Shown one piece after another: positions 52,768-61,048 of a stretch of 64,000 bases of DNA. Numbering within the stretch: the first letter of the stretch is position 1; every line of letters begins with the position of its first letter. Under the pieces are notes generated by a model that ran no database searches, had not been told where the DNA came from, and saw only the letters and a list, made by a program, of their open reading frames with translations. The stretch is from an uncultured bacterium (GTDB lineage Bacteria; Cyanobacteriota; Vampirovibrionia; Gastranaerophilales; Gastranaerophilaceae): contig CACYOO010000007.1 of the NCBI GenBank assembly GCA_902776035.1, positions 112,310 through 176,309 on the forward strand, written 5' to 3'. A program made the translations under genes and the position numbers.

Positions 52768-53274
52768 ATGGATTTATTAATGGAATATATGGCAAGAGGT
52801 TTTATAGTAATGCTGTCAATATCAATGCCTTGTGTATTGACAGCTGCCTCTATCGGTCTGGTTGTAGGTATTTTACAGGCGGTAACTCAAGTTCAAGAAC
52901 AAACTATTGCCGCAGCTCCTAAAATATTTTTGGTTTTTGCAGTTATAATGCTTGGAGGTATTGGATTTACCAGAATTTTAACTAATCTTTTTACTGATGG
53001 TATGGCAATTGCTTTTAATGTTGTGCCTAAAAGTGATTCATACGTGTTACCTGCTAATTATTATAAATATACACGTCCTTTTGCCGGTGAGATGCGTGAT
53101 GGTGTAAAACCTATGGATAAAGAAAAATTTAAAAAAATGACATCTGATAAACCGGGTTTTAATAGTCAAAAAGTTCAAAAAAGTTTTCAAAGGTACGAAA
53201 AAGCTCCTGCTGTAATGGAACCAAAAACTGATTTCCTTGAAACTCAAAAAATAATGAATAATACAGGAAGATAA
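52768..53274 (+). CDS. fliQ: Export-gate protein FliQ with a long C-terminal extension
   Basis: Residues 1-88 are FliQ/SctS: two membrane helices with GFIVMLSISMPCVLTAASIGLVV and GILQAVTQVQEQTIAAAPKIF. The family is usually ~89 residues; here a further ~80 polar residues follow (KSDSYVLPANYYKYTRPFAGE, then KKMTSDKPGFNSQKVQKSF and a Lys/Pro-rich tail), without a recognised domain. The tail could extend into the cytoplasm or periplasm depending on topology. The gene is between fliP and fliR with spacing of 16-27 bases. Confidence 0.88.
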   Translation: MDLLMEYMARGFIVMLSISMPCVLTAASIGLVVGILQAVTQVQEQTIAAAPKIFLVFAVIMLGGIGFTRILTNLFTDGMAIAFNVVPKSDSYVLPANYYKYTRPFAGEMRDGVKPMDKEKFKKMTSDKPGFNSQKVQKSFQRYEKAPAVMEPKTDFLETQKIMNNTGR

Positions 53275-53289
53275 TATAGGTTATAGCTG

Positions 53290-54069
53290 ATGGAAAGTTT
53301 TATAGTACAGCTTAATTCAATAATTCCGGGTATTTCAGCGTATATTAGCGGTGGAATGATTATTTTTGCCAGAATGATGGGGTTTATAAGATTTGCTCCT
53401 GTTACAAACAGAAAAGAAATTCCCGGAGTAGTTAAAATAGGTCTTGCTTTACTGTTGACCATAACTTTTGTTATGCTGTTAAAACCGAAACAAATTCCAG
53501 AAAACGGAGATTTGTTTTTATTAATAGTTTTAAATGCTGCTGCAGGTATGATTATTGGTTATTTAGCCAGATTAATTGTTGTAGCTATTGATGCCGGTGG
53601 TGATATGATAAATATGCAAATGGGTTTATCTTCTGCTATGGTTTTAGATCCTTCAACATCAAGCCAGGTATCAGTAGTCGGAAAGTTTTTCGGTTTATTA
53701 GCAGTAATAATTTTTATGCAAATTGGTGGGATATATTGGTTATTTCAAGCTTTTATGAGAAGCTTTGAAATTTTTCCAATTTATCAAACAACTATACCAC
53801 TTGCAAAACTTGTAAATATGGATTATTTAATCAGTTTATCTTCTAATGTATTATATATGGGATTACAAATAGCATCTCCTGTTCTGCTTGCTACACTTGG
53901 ACAAGATATAATATTAGGTGTAATATCAAAAACTGCTCCACAAGTAAATGTTTTTCAACTTTCATTCTTATTTAAACCGGTTTTTGGAGTTGCAATATTA
54001 TTATGGATTATGCCTATGCTTGTGAATATAATTAGTGATTACTTTCTATCATTTGCTCATATTATGTAA
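53290..54069 (+). CDS. fliR: Export-gate protein FliR (SctT family)
   Basis: A 259-residue membrane protein with about six helices: IPGISAYISGGMIIFARMMGFIRFAPV near the start, LARLIVVAIDAGGDMINMQMGLSSAMVLDP near residue 100 and a C-terminal LSFLFKPVFGVAILLWIMPML. It completes the FliPQR gate through which substrates enter the export channel. FlhB (SctU), which normally lies after fliR, is absent; instead two convergent membrane methyltransferase genes follow, with 1 base between stops. The ribosome binding site is weak (TAGGTTATAGCTG). Confidence 0.92.
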   Translation: MESFIVQLNSIIPGISAYISGGMIIFARMMGFIRFAPVTNRKEIPGVVKIGLALLLTITFVMLLKPKQIPENGDLFLLIVLNAAAGMIIGYLARLIVVAIDAGGDMINMQMGLSSAMVLDPSTSSQVSVVGKFFGLLAVIIFMQIGGIYWLFQAFMRSFEIFPIYQTTIPLAKLVNMDYLISLSSNVLYMGLQIASPVLLATLGQDIILGVISKTAPQVNVFQLSFLFKPVFGVAILLWIMPMLVNIISDYFLSFAHIM

Positions 54070-54070
54070 A

Positions 54071-55270
54071 TTACCAAACATAAGGTATAAATCGATATTT
54101 AACTTTTTCCATATATTGTTTGTATTCAGGGTCTTTCAACAGATGCCTTTCTTCCGTTATTGCACGTAATATATATATCAATGTCCACATTAATGCACTG
54201 CATATATATAAGATTACTGAACCAAATCCATTAAAATCAATTAATTCTGATATAATTGCAATTGAACCAATCCACCACAAAAGAACTTTTGATACGTATG
54301 CAGGATGTCTTATAATATTATATGGAAATATTTTAACAGTACCTCTGTTTGTTAAATTACTTGCTTTTGTAAAAAGTGCTATAGATGCAGACGTATATAT
54401 AAATAATAAGAATAATGATAAAATATATAATGCCCATACTATAATTGAATTTGCATTTGTTGTTATAACTTCAAAATTAGATTCATTATGCTGCCATTCA
54501 ATAAACTGTGAAGATGCAGCATTAAATGGCGGATAACACATTAAACATACGAAAATTCCAAAAAATGAAGTATCAACAGTTCTTATTCTATTTTTAAATA
54601 TAACCAATTCTGTGCAATAACCGATTGAAAATATTATACAGTCAATAAAATATAAAACTTGTATCAGTAAACCATATATTACTCCACGATACCTTGCAAG
54701 ATTTTCTGCAAAGACATAGTTCCCATAGTTTTTTGCTTGATTTTGCAGAAAACTGTTAACATCAATAAAATTTTTATAGTTTGTTGAAATATTTTGTATG
54801 TGTTCTATAGTCCAGCATATTAATTGCGGACCAAAGAAAAATTTAATAAAAAATAGCATTAATGCTTGTGATTGTCTGTAATCAGGTGTAATTCTGTTAA
54901 GTATGTCCGAAGTTTTTTCGTTTTTCTTTATATTTAATATTTTTAAAATATAAAGTACAACATCTACATTATGTGAAATATATACAGTTTTCGGTTTTAA
55001 CGTAAATAAAAAAATTGGTGCAATAAATAGATATATCAAGTACATAGTGATAGCAATATTTGTTAAGCCAATATTGCCTATTTTTTGTGTAAGTCCGTTA
55101 TAAAAAGGATTGAATATGAGCAGTAAAAGTCCTATACCATATACAAATAAAGAACAGATATAGTGTTTAAGTATATCTTTATTTGTTGGAACAGGTAAAT
55201 TTTCATCTACATAGCTTATATTATAGTTTTTATTAAAATCATCATTTAGTTTTTTCAATTCATCTGACAT
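54071..55270 (-). CDS. ICMT/NnrU-like membrane methyltransferase (paralogue 1)
   Basis: A polytopic 399-residue membrane protein with six to eight helices. The C-terminal ~110 residues carry the signature of isoprenylcysteine carboxyl methyltransferase and phospholipid methyltransferases: FPYNIIRHPAYVSKVLLWWIG, then LRAITEERHLLKDPEYKQYM and KYRFIPYVW, which bind SAM and the lipid substrate. It may methylate a lipid, quinone-like or fatty compound at the membrane. Paralogue 2 lies 30 bases upstream and shares the same C-terminal pattern, so it is a tandem duplication. The substrate is unknown. Confidence 0.75.
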   Translation of the reverse strand: MSDELKKLNDDFNKNYNISYVDENLPVPTNKDILKHYICSLFVYGIGLLLLIFNPFYNGLTQKIGNIGLTNIAITMYLIYLFIAPIFLFTLKPKTVYISHNVDVVLYILKILNIKKNEKTSDILNRITPDYRQSQALMLFFIKFFFGPQLICWTIEHIQNISTNYKNFIDVNSFLQNQAKNYGNYVFAENLARYRGVIYGLLIQVLYFIDCIIFSIGYCTELVIFKNRIRTVDTSFFGIFVCLMCYPPFNAASSQFIEWQHNESNFEVITTNANSIIVWALYILSLFLLFIYTSASIALFTKASNLTNRGTVKIFPYNIIRHPAYVSKVLLWWIGSIAIISELIDFNGFGSVILYICSALMWTLIYILRAITEERHLLKDPEYKQYMEKVKYRFIPYVW

Positions 55271-55300
55271 AATATGTATATTCCTTATTAAAATGTATTT

Positions 55301-56416
55301 TTACCATAGATATGGAATAAATTTATATTTTGTGTGTGTACAATATTGTTTATATTCATCATTAGTTAGTAAATTTCTTTCTTCACTAATTGCTCTAAGA
55401 GTATATATTATTGTATAGAATATACCATACATTATTGCTCCGGATATTTTTGATAAATGAGCTGAAAATAATGTATTTTCAGGTATTGTTACAATTATAG
55501 AAATAATAAAAATCCACCATAAAGCTATACGCCCGCTGTAGATAGGATGTCTTATAATATTAAACGGAAATCTTGTAATAGTACCTCTGTTTGTTAAATT
55601 TGAACTTTTCAGCATTAGTGAAAATAGTCCGCAAAAACACGTTATTATTGCTACAAAAGCAATAATATAAAATATCCATGTGAAAAAACCGTCAGGGCTT
55701 CCTGTTGAAAATTCTTTTATACGCTCAGGATAAGGTATAATAAACTTATCAACAATATTTTTAAACGGTATGTAACAACATAAACAAGATACTATACCAA
55801 GTGGGGTTGTATCTGTATTTTTTACATCACTATAAAATATATATGAAATAAAATATAAAACTGCACTTATAAAATAAAAACCGAAAAGTAGTAAAGAAAA
55901 TGCACAATTTCTAAATGCAGCTATAATTAAACTTTGTTTTATACTTGCATATTTTGAAGTATTAGCGACTATATCCAAATAAAGTAAGTTATAGTCATTA
56001 TATACGTTCATTAACATATTTAAAAATGTCAATGCCATTCCAGCAGAAAGCGGAATAAAAAATAATCTTAAAAAATAAAAAGATATACCTTGTAATTCTT
56101 GCTTATCAGGCATGTAATCTGATTGTTTGAATATTATTCGCTTAAAGTAATTTATTACAACTACATTTTTTGAATTTATTATTGATACAGGACGTTTTAT
56201 AAAAAAATAAAACGGTGCAAGTACAATGTATAAAATGTAGAATATAATAAAATAAAGTTTTAAAGGTATGTTAAAACTGTTTTTTAAAATATCAATACAC
56301 CAAGGATTAAAGCATATAAATATTAATGCAATTCCATACAAGAAAAATGATGCAAAATAGTGTGATATTATATCTTTATTTGATGCATATTCCTTTTTTA
56401 TATTGTCTTTACACAT
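55301..56416 (-). CDS. ICMT/NnrU-like membrane methyltransferase (paralogue 2)
   Basis: The 371 residues parallel its neighbour: N-terminal cytoplasmic segment with DIISHYFASFFLYGIALIFICFNPW, several helices, then TRFPFNIIRHPIYSGRIALWW and LRAISEERNLLTNDEYKQYC, ending in KYKFIPYLW. The shared NLTNRGT...NIIRHP...SEER block shows common descent, but much of the middle differs, so divergence is old. It is the first gene of the pair. The membrane location and SAM-binding signature support methylation of a lipid-like substrate. Confidence 0.75.
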   Translation of the reverse strand: MCKDNIKKEYASNKDIISHYFASFFLYGIALIFICFNPWCIDILKNSFNIPLKLYFIIFYILYIVLAPFYFFIKRPVSIINSKNVVVINYFKRIIFKQSDYMPDKQELQGISFYFLRLFFIPLSAGMALTFLNMLMNVYNDYNLLYLDIVANTSKYASIKQSLIIAAFRNCAFSLLLFGFYFISAVLYFISYIFYSDVKNTDTTPLGIVSCLCCYIPFKNIVDKFIIPYPERIKEFSTGSPDGFFTWIFYIIAFVAIITCFCGLFSLMLKSSNLTNRGTITRFPFNIIRHPIYSGRIALWWIFIISIIVTIPENTLFSAHLSKISGAIMYGIFYTIIYTLRAISEERNLLTNDEYKQYCTHTKYKFIPYLW

Positions 56417-56620
56417 AAAATTTAACCTGACAAGTATGATTATATCATAAATACTTATTTTATATCTATTTCAAATGTAACTTATAATCAGATTTGAGAT
56501 TTGTAAGTAAAATACAGTAAAATCAACTGTTTAAACCATTATTTTTTTTGTGATACAGCATATAATGTTACAAAGTTGATTTTATAAATAAATTTATTAA
56601 AATTGTATAGGGAGAAAAAC

Positions 56621-57694
56621 ATGATAAAAAAACTGATATTAATTTTAATATTTACACTTTGTATTTCAGGTAGTGTCTTTGCTTACCCTACACAAAAAAT
56701 TACGCCTGAAATTTCATCAGGAATGAAGCAATATAGAGCCGGTAATTATACAGGTTGCATAGAAACTTTACTTAATTATACGGAAAAACATAAAAATGAA
56801 GAAAACCAAATAGTAGCTTACTATTTAGGAATGGCATATACGCAGGCAGGTCAGAAGGATGAAGCTATAAAATATTATGAGTTAACTACAAAAATTTTTC
56901 CTAACAATGAACTTGCAAAGTATGCAAAAAAAGGAATTGCTTGTGTAAACGGAGATGAAAGCATTTGTAATCCAAAACCTGTTGTAAAGGTAGAAACAGA
57001 AAACAAAACAGAATTGGATAAGTTTGTAAAAGCACCTTATGGTAACGGGTTATCCTCTGATTTGACAAAGGAACTTGAAAGAAGAAGATTAGAAGCATTA
57101 AGAAAAAAAATAAATTCTGATGTAGAAATTAATCGTTATGAATTTAAAGATTTCAGAGATTTTTCAAAGAAAACATCTATGAAAGAGGATGGTTTACTAA
57201 TCGCTTCTTCCAAACCATCTGATGCGGAAGTATTAAAAGCCATACGTGTATTAAATGATGCCGGTTTAAATAATATTGCAGGACAAGCGGAAGCATCTAT
57301 GAATGCAAGGAAAAATGAGAGTATTAATAATACAAATACTAAAGATGAAAATACTGCAACAGAGGTTCAATATCAAAATAAACCGGATTTGACCGCAGAT
57401 GAATACCAAAGGAAAATACAAAAAGAAATGATGCAAGCTCAAATTGAAAGTATGGCTCAACCTAATATTAATGCTCTATTTGGTAATAGTAACAATAATA
57501 ATGGGTATAATAATAATATGATGAATATGTTACCGTTTATGATGATGTCCCAATCACAGCAAAATAATGCTAACGGAAACGGAACTGTTGATGCAAGACA
57601 GCAAGCAGCAGCACAGGAAATGATGCAGGCAATTATGCTTAATCAAATGATGCCGAATTTTAATTTTGGCTCATCAAATAACGGTGGATTTTAA
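56621..57694 (+). CDS. Exported TPR protein with Asn/Met-rich low-complexity tail
   Basis: Start at 56621 with GGGAG upstream. A Sec signal peptide (KKLILILIFTLCISGSVFAYP) is followed by two TPR-type repeats (EISSGMKQYRAGNYTGCIETL, EEIKYYELTTKIFPNNELA-type), then a charged coiled coil (LERRRLEALRKKI near residue 145). Residues ~290-357 are a run of Asn and Met with Gln (NNNNGYNNNMMNMLPFMMMS and later), a low-complexity tail of prion-like composition. The protein is likely periplasmic and binds partners through TPRs. Its position before fliW-csrA may be chance. Confidence 0.75.
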   Translation: MIKKLILILIFTLCISGSVFAYPTQKITPEISSGMKQYRAGNYTGCIETLLNYTEKHKNEENQIVAYYLGMAYTQAGQKDEAIKYYELTTKIFPNNELAKYAKKGIACVNGDESICNPKPVVKVETENKTELDKFVKAPYGNGLSSDLTKELERRRLEALRKKINSDVEINRYEFKDFRDFSKKTSMKEDGLLIASSKPSDAEVLKAIRVLNDAGLNNIAGQAEASMNARKNESINNTNTKDENTATEVQYQNKPDLTADEYQRKIQKEMMQAQIESMAQPNINALFGNSNNNNGYNNNMMNMLPFMMMSQSQQNNANGNGTVDARQQAAAQEMMQAIMLNQMMPNFNFGSSNNGGF

Positions 57695-57723
57695 AAGTTT
57701 TAAAAGAAAAATAAGGATAGGTT

Positions 57724-58176
57724 ATGAAATATAATACAACTAGATTTGGAGAAGTTGAAGGGGATGAAAATTTACTTTTCAATTTCGAAATGCCAATATT
57801 AGGATATAATGAAGAAACTCAATTTTTGCTTTTAGAAACAAAAAAGGATTCTCTATTTAAGTGGATTCAGTCAACAAAAACTCCTGAGTTGGCTTTTCCT
57901 GTTACATCTCCTGCTTTTTTCAATATTGATTATTCTTTCGAACTTCCGGAAGAAGCTGAAAATACTTTAAATGTTAAAAATGCAGAAGAACTAATTGTAT
58001 TAACCATAGCTAAAATTCCTAATAACAATCCACGTTTGACAACGGTTAATTTGTTAGCACCTATAATTTTTAATGTTACAAACCATAAGGCAGGACAAGT
58101 TATTTTAAGCGGAACGGGCTTTAATGTTACACATCCGTTATTTAATGATAGTCCGGCTGTGGAAGGTGGTGAATAA
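57724..58176 (+). CDS. fliW: Flagellar assembly factor FliW
   Basis: FliW is a 150-residue beta-barrel protein that sequesters CsrA until free flagellin is present. The sequence shows the family pattern: TRFGEVEGDENLLFNFEMPILGY near the start, LAFPVTSPAFFNIDYSFELPE near residue 58 and TVNLLAPIIFNVTNHKAGQVILSG near residue 108. GATAGG sits 4 bases before the ATG. It is followed, one base after its stop, by csrA, the standard regulatory pair. Confidence 0.93.
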   Translation: MKYNTTRFGEVEGDENLLFNFEMPILGYNEETQFLLLETKKDSLFKWIQSTKTPELAFPVTSPAFFNIDYSFELPEEAENTLNVKNAEELIVLTIAKIPNNNPRLTTVNLLAPIIFNVTNHKAGQVILSGTGFNVTHPLFNDSPAVEGGE

Positions 58177-58177
58177 A

Positions 58178-58465
58178 TTGCTTATTCTTTCTCGTAAAAA
58201 CGGTCAAAAAATTATTATAAATGATGAAATTGAAATAACAATTTTAGAGTCAAAAAACGATAATTGTAAAATTGCTATTAATGCACCCAAAGATGTAAAA
58301 ATATATAGAGAAGAAGTATATTTACAAATAAAAGAAGCAAATAAGGGTAGTGAAAATGTTTCAACAGATGCGTTTGACTCACTTGAAAACTTTATGCCTA
58401 AAAAAGATATTAACATTAGTAAAAAACAAGTTATTATAAAAAAGAAATCAACAGATATTAATTAA
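58178..58465 (+). CDS. csrA: Carbon storage regulator CsrA with C-terminal extension, TTG start
   Basis: The RNA-binding translational repressor. The start is TTG at 58178, giving MLILSRKNGQKIIINDEIEITI, the expected N-terminus. GGTGGTG in the end of fliW serves as ribosome binding site about 7 bases upstream. The NAPKDVKIYREEVYLQI segment near residue 38 completes the core. At 95 residues it is longer than most CsrA (~60-75); the extra ~35 (TDAFDSLENFMPKKDINIS and a Lys-rich end) may hold the FliW contact or an added RNA-binding tail. It is translationally coupled to fliW. Confidence 0.93.
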   Translation: MLILSRKNGQKIIINDEIEITILESKNDNCKIAINAPKDVKIYREEVYLQIKEANKGSENVSTDAFDSLENFMPKKDINISKKQVIIKKKSTDIN

Positions 58466-58467
58466 GT

Positions 58468-59058
58468 ATGGACTACAATCTTGCAAAGGATTATTTAACT
58501 AATTTACAGTTAGATGAATGTGAAAATTTTTTTAAACAGAATAACTGTTTTTTAGAAATAGGTTATTGTGAACTTTTAAGAGGTAAAATAAACGAAGCTA
58601 AAAGAACATTTAATATAGTCAGAAATGGTGATTTTCGTGCAAGCTGGGCATATTTATTTATCCAATTTATGCAAAACCGTATTCAAGTTATGCCCACATA
58701 TTTGCAAATAAGGAATTTTTTAGAAATTGATACAGGTTTTTTAATTAAGGCACAAATGTATGAACATTTAGAAAATGTTATTAATGCTGCAGATTTGTTC
58801 TTTGAAGTTAATCCTGAAAGTTATAAATTTATATCAAGAGTTCTTCTTAATTACGATTTTGATGAAGCTGCTGAAATCTATCTTGAACGTGGTTCTTCAA
58901 GATGTTTCAATGACCCTGAACTACATTTTTTATACGGAAATTATTATCTTAAAAATAATCAAATTAAAAGTGCAAAGCATGAATTTGAAACTTGCCTTGA
59001 TGTTTTAGACGGTTATTACCCTGCTACAATGATGTTAGAAAATTTGAATAATTATTAA
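58468..59058 (+). CDS. TPR-like helical repeat protein
   Basis: This 196-residue cytoplasmic protein starts 2 bases after csrA. It has helical-repeat blocks (NAADLFFEVNPESYKFISRVLLNYDFDEAAEIYLERG and HFLYGNYYLKNNQIKSAKHEFETCLD, seen as TPR-like patterns near residues 103-185). There is no signal peptide. As the third gene of the fliW-csrA group it may take part in the same regulation, but this is inference. Its end overlaps the convergent mntP gene by 4 bases. Confidence 0.7.
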   Translation: MDYNLAKDYLTNLQLDECENFFKQNNCFLEIGYCELLRGKINEAKRTFNIVRNGDFRASWAYLFIQFMQNRIQVMPTYLQIRNFLEIDTGFLIKAQMYEHLENVINAADLFFEVNPESYKFISRVLLNYDFDEAAEIYLERGSSRCFNDPELHFLYGNYYLKNNQIKSAKHEFETCLDVLDGYYPATMMLENLNNY

Positions 59059-59594
59059 AAAAGAGATTTTATTGCTAATAATATCAAAATTAATCCGCCT
59101 ATGGTTTCCAAAAATTTTGTTGAAATTTTTTTCATACAACATCCGCTGAAATAACCGAAAAAAGCAAATATAAATGTCGTACAAGCTATAAGAAGTGCAG
59201 AGGGAAGTATTTTTGTATGCGTTAACATCAAATTAATTCCTGCACCAAATGCATCTATACTTGTTGCTGCAGCAACAAGTAACAAACACTTTAAATCAAG
59301 ACATAAAGGTATTTCTTTATCATGTTCAAATGCCTCTTGTATAAACTTTATTCCTAAATATATAAATATTGCAAAAACTAAGAACTTTGAAATTGGTTCT
59401 ATATATTTGTATACAGATTGTGTTGCAAAAAATCCAATTAGTGGCATTATACCTTGTGCAATACCTGTAAATACTGCAAGTGAGAAAGCATTTTTAAACT
59501 TATTATCCGTTAATACTAAACCATAAGTAAATGATACAACACAGGCATCAATAGAAAGTGCAATAGCAAGTAATATTATTGCTGTTAAACTCAT
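59055..59594 (-). CDS. mntP: Manganese efflux pump MntP
   Basis: MntP exports excess Mn2+ from the cytoplasm. The 179 residues form six membrane helices with the two conserved Asp motifs AIALSIDACVVSFTYG near residue 9 and AAATSIDAFGAGINL near residue 110, which bind the metal. Its ATG overlaps the stop of the DUF4127 gene (ATGA), so the two are one operon. No manganese riboswitch could be placed since the gene starts inside its neighbour. Confidence 0.92.
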   Translation of the reverse strand: MSLTAIILLAIALSIDACVVSFTYGLVLTDNKFKNAFSLAVFTGIAQGIMPLIGFFATQSVYKYIEPISKFLVFAIFIYLGIKFIQEAFEHDKEIPLCLDLKCLLLVAAATSIDAFGAGINLMLTHTKILPSALLIACTTFIFAFFGYFSGCCMKKISTKFLETIGGLILILLAIKSLF

Positions 59595-60931
59595 TTAATT
59601 GTTACCTCTGTTTCAAAAAGACGATTCCAAGGATATGAATATTCAATATTGTATGTTTCATTTAAAAATTCAAAAACTCTTTTTTCAAATGGCTTCATTT
59701 TATCTTTTATTGTGTTGTCAGGTGTTTGTAGTTTTTGACGTACATTTGCTTGATAAGCCCAATCATCAAGAAATCTTATACATTCTAACTTTTTAAATGC
59801 GTTATCATTATATTTTTTAGCCAAAAATTTCACTTTCGCTGCACAAATTAAACTTCCTAACGTATTTGCACTCGTATTCCACGCGGAATAACCATAAAAA
59901 TTGTCAGACATTTTGTTGTTTATAAATTTTTCTACAAATGCATTATCTGCTCCGTTTGCATATCTTACATCAGCTATCATAATTCTTTTGTTTACATCTG
60001 TTTCAAATTTGCCGTTATAAGGGATTGTTGTACGTTTCATTACAATTTCTCCCTGTTCGTTTATAAAATTATTAACAATAAGAGTAATATCGGAATTATC
60101 TTTATTGGTTATCTCACAGCCGGCAAGTTGTAATTGACCTTGAACAGATTTTTCTATTGATACATCTTCGTAGTTTGAAATTAAATTTTTATATTCCGGC
60201 TCTAAAAATTCAATATCTACTTTTAAATTTCCGTCTATTGCCCTTGCAAATAGTGTAAGCGGAATTTCATCTGCTCCTGTTTTTGTTATTCCGCCCATTT
60301 TTTCAAGTTCGATAGCTTCTTGTACGTTAAATCCGTATTCTGCACAGTCGTCTTTTGAAAAAATTAATGTGTCAAAAAAACCCTCTTTTTGCCAATCTAA
60401 ATAGAGTTTATTAATTTCAAAATTACGTTTTCTTGTACTCAAATAATCGTCAAGTATATCATCAGGAATTAGTCTTTCCACACAGCTTTGAATACCGTTT
60501 TTGTGGGTGTAGTATGAATAATCAAAAATCTTTTTACCGTATTTATCCCAATATGGTTTTTCTTCTTCATTTATATTGTTATTTGAAATTCTCATTATAC
60601 TTGAAAAAGCATAAATTTTACAGTTCTTTTTATTTAAAATTTCTTTTAACAAATATATTCTTTTTTTTATATCTTCAAATGAGTCAGGACTTCTTCTTGA
60701 AGGGATTAATCCGCCATAAGCAATTGTATCAAGTGCTATTATTGCCTTGTCAAATTTATCTGTATTTTTTAACCAATTTAATATTTCATCAATCTTGGCT
60801 TTTTTTGTCAAATCTCCTAAATATTCTCTTGGCGGAATAAGCAGTTCTATATCATTATCAATATCGGAAATATCTTTAATCAGATTATAACATACAGGTC
60901 TGTTATCTATGGGAATAATACATATTTTCAT
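59591..60931 (-). CDS. DUF4127 family protein
   Basis: The start is 60931, where the family N-terminus MKICIIPIDNRPVCYNLI begins. A longer frame up to 61024 would run into tRNA-Arg and is rejected. Conserved features of this ~450-500-residue family include LLIPPREYLG, AIIALDTIAYGGLIPSRR near residue 86 and GYSAWNTSANTLGSLICA near residue 355. The biochemical role is not established in the literature I know. The protein has no signal peptide or membrane helix and lies upstream of mntP with overlap, so it may be linked to manganese or sugar metabolism only by position. Confidence 0.75.
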   Translation of the reverse strand: MKICIIPIDNRPVCYNLIKDISDIDNDIELLIPPREYLGDLTKKAKIDEILNWLKNTDKFDKAIIALDTIAYGGLIPSRRSPDSFEDIKKRIYLLKEILNKKNCKIYAFSSIMRISNNNINEEEKPYWDKYGKKIFDYSYYTHKNGIQSCVERLIPDDILDDYLSTRKRNFEINKLYLDWQKEGFFDTLIFSKDDCAEYGFNVQEAIELEKMGGITKTGADEIPLTLFARAIDGNLKVDIEFLEPEYKNLISNYEDVSIEKSVQGQLQLAGCEITNKDNSDITLIVNNFINEQGEIVMKRTTIPYNGKFETDVNKRIMIADVRYANGADNAFVEKFINNKMSDNFYGYSAWNTSANTLGSLICAAKVKFLAKKYNDNAFKKLECIRFLDDWAYQANVRQKLQTPDNTIKDKMKPFEKRVFEFLNETYNIEYSYPWNRLFETEVTIK

Positions 60932-60974
60932 AATATAAATATTATACATTGAAAATAAAAATAAAAAATATAAA

Positions 60975-61048
60975 TACGCCTGATGGGATTCAAACCCATG
61001 ACCTTCAGTTTCGGAAACTGACACTCTATTCGCCTGAGCTACAGGCGC
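60975..61048 (-). tRNA. tRNA-Arg (anticodon CCG), CCA not encoded
   Basis: On the minus strand GCGCCTG pairs with CAGGCGT (one G-U pair), the anticodon loop TTCCGAA lies in stem TCAGT/ACTGA, and the T arm is ATGGG-TTTGAAT-CCCAT. Discriminator A is followed by TTT, so CCA must be added after transcription, unlike the Pro and Phe genes. Confidence 0.93.

Noticed and set aside
60932..61024. N-terminal extension of the DUF4127 protein
   Set aside because: It would be encoded across tRNA-Arg; the family N-terminus starts at 60931.
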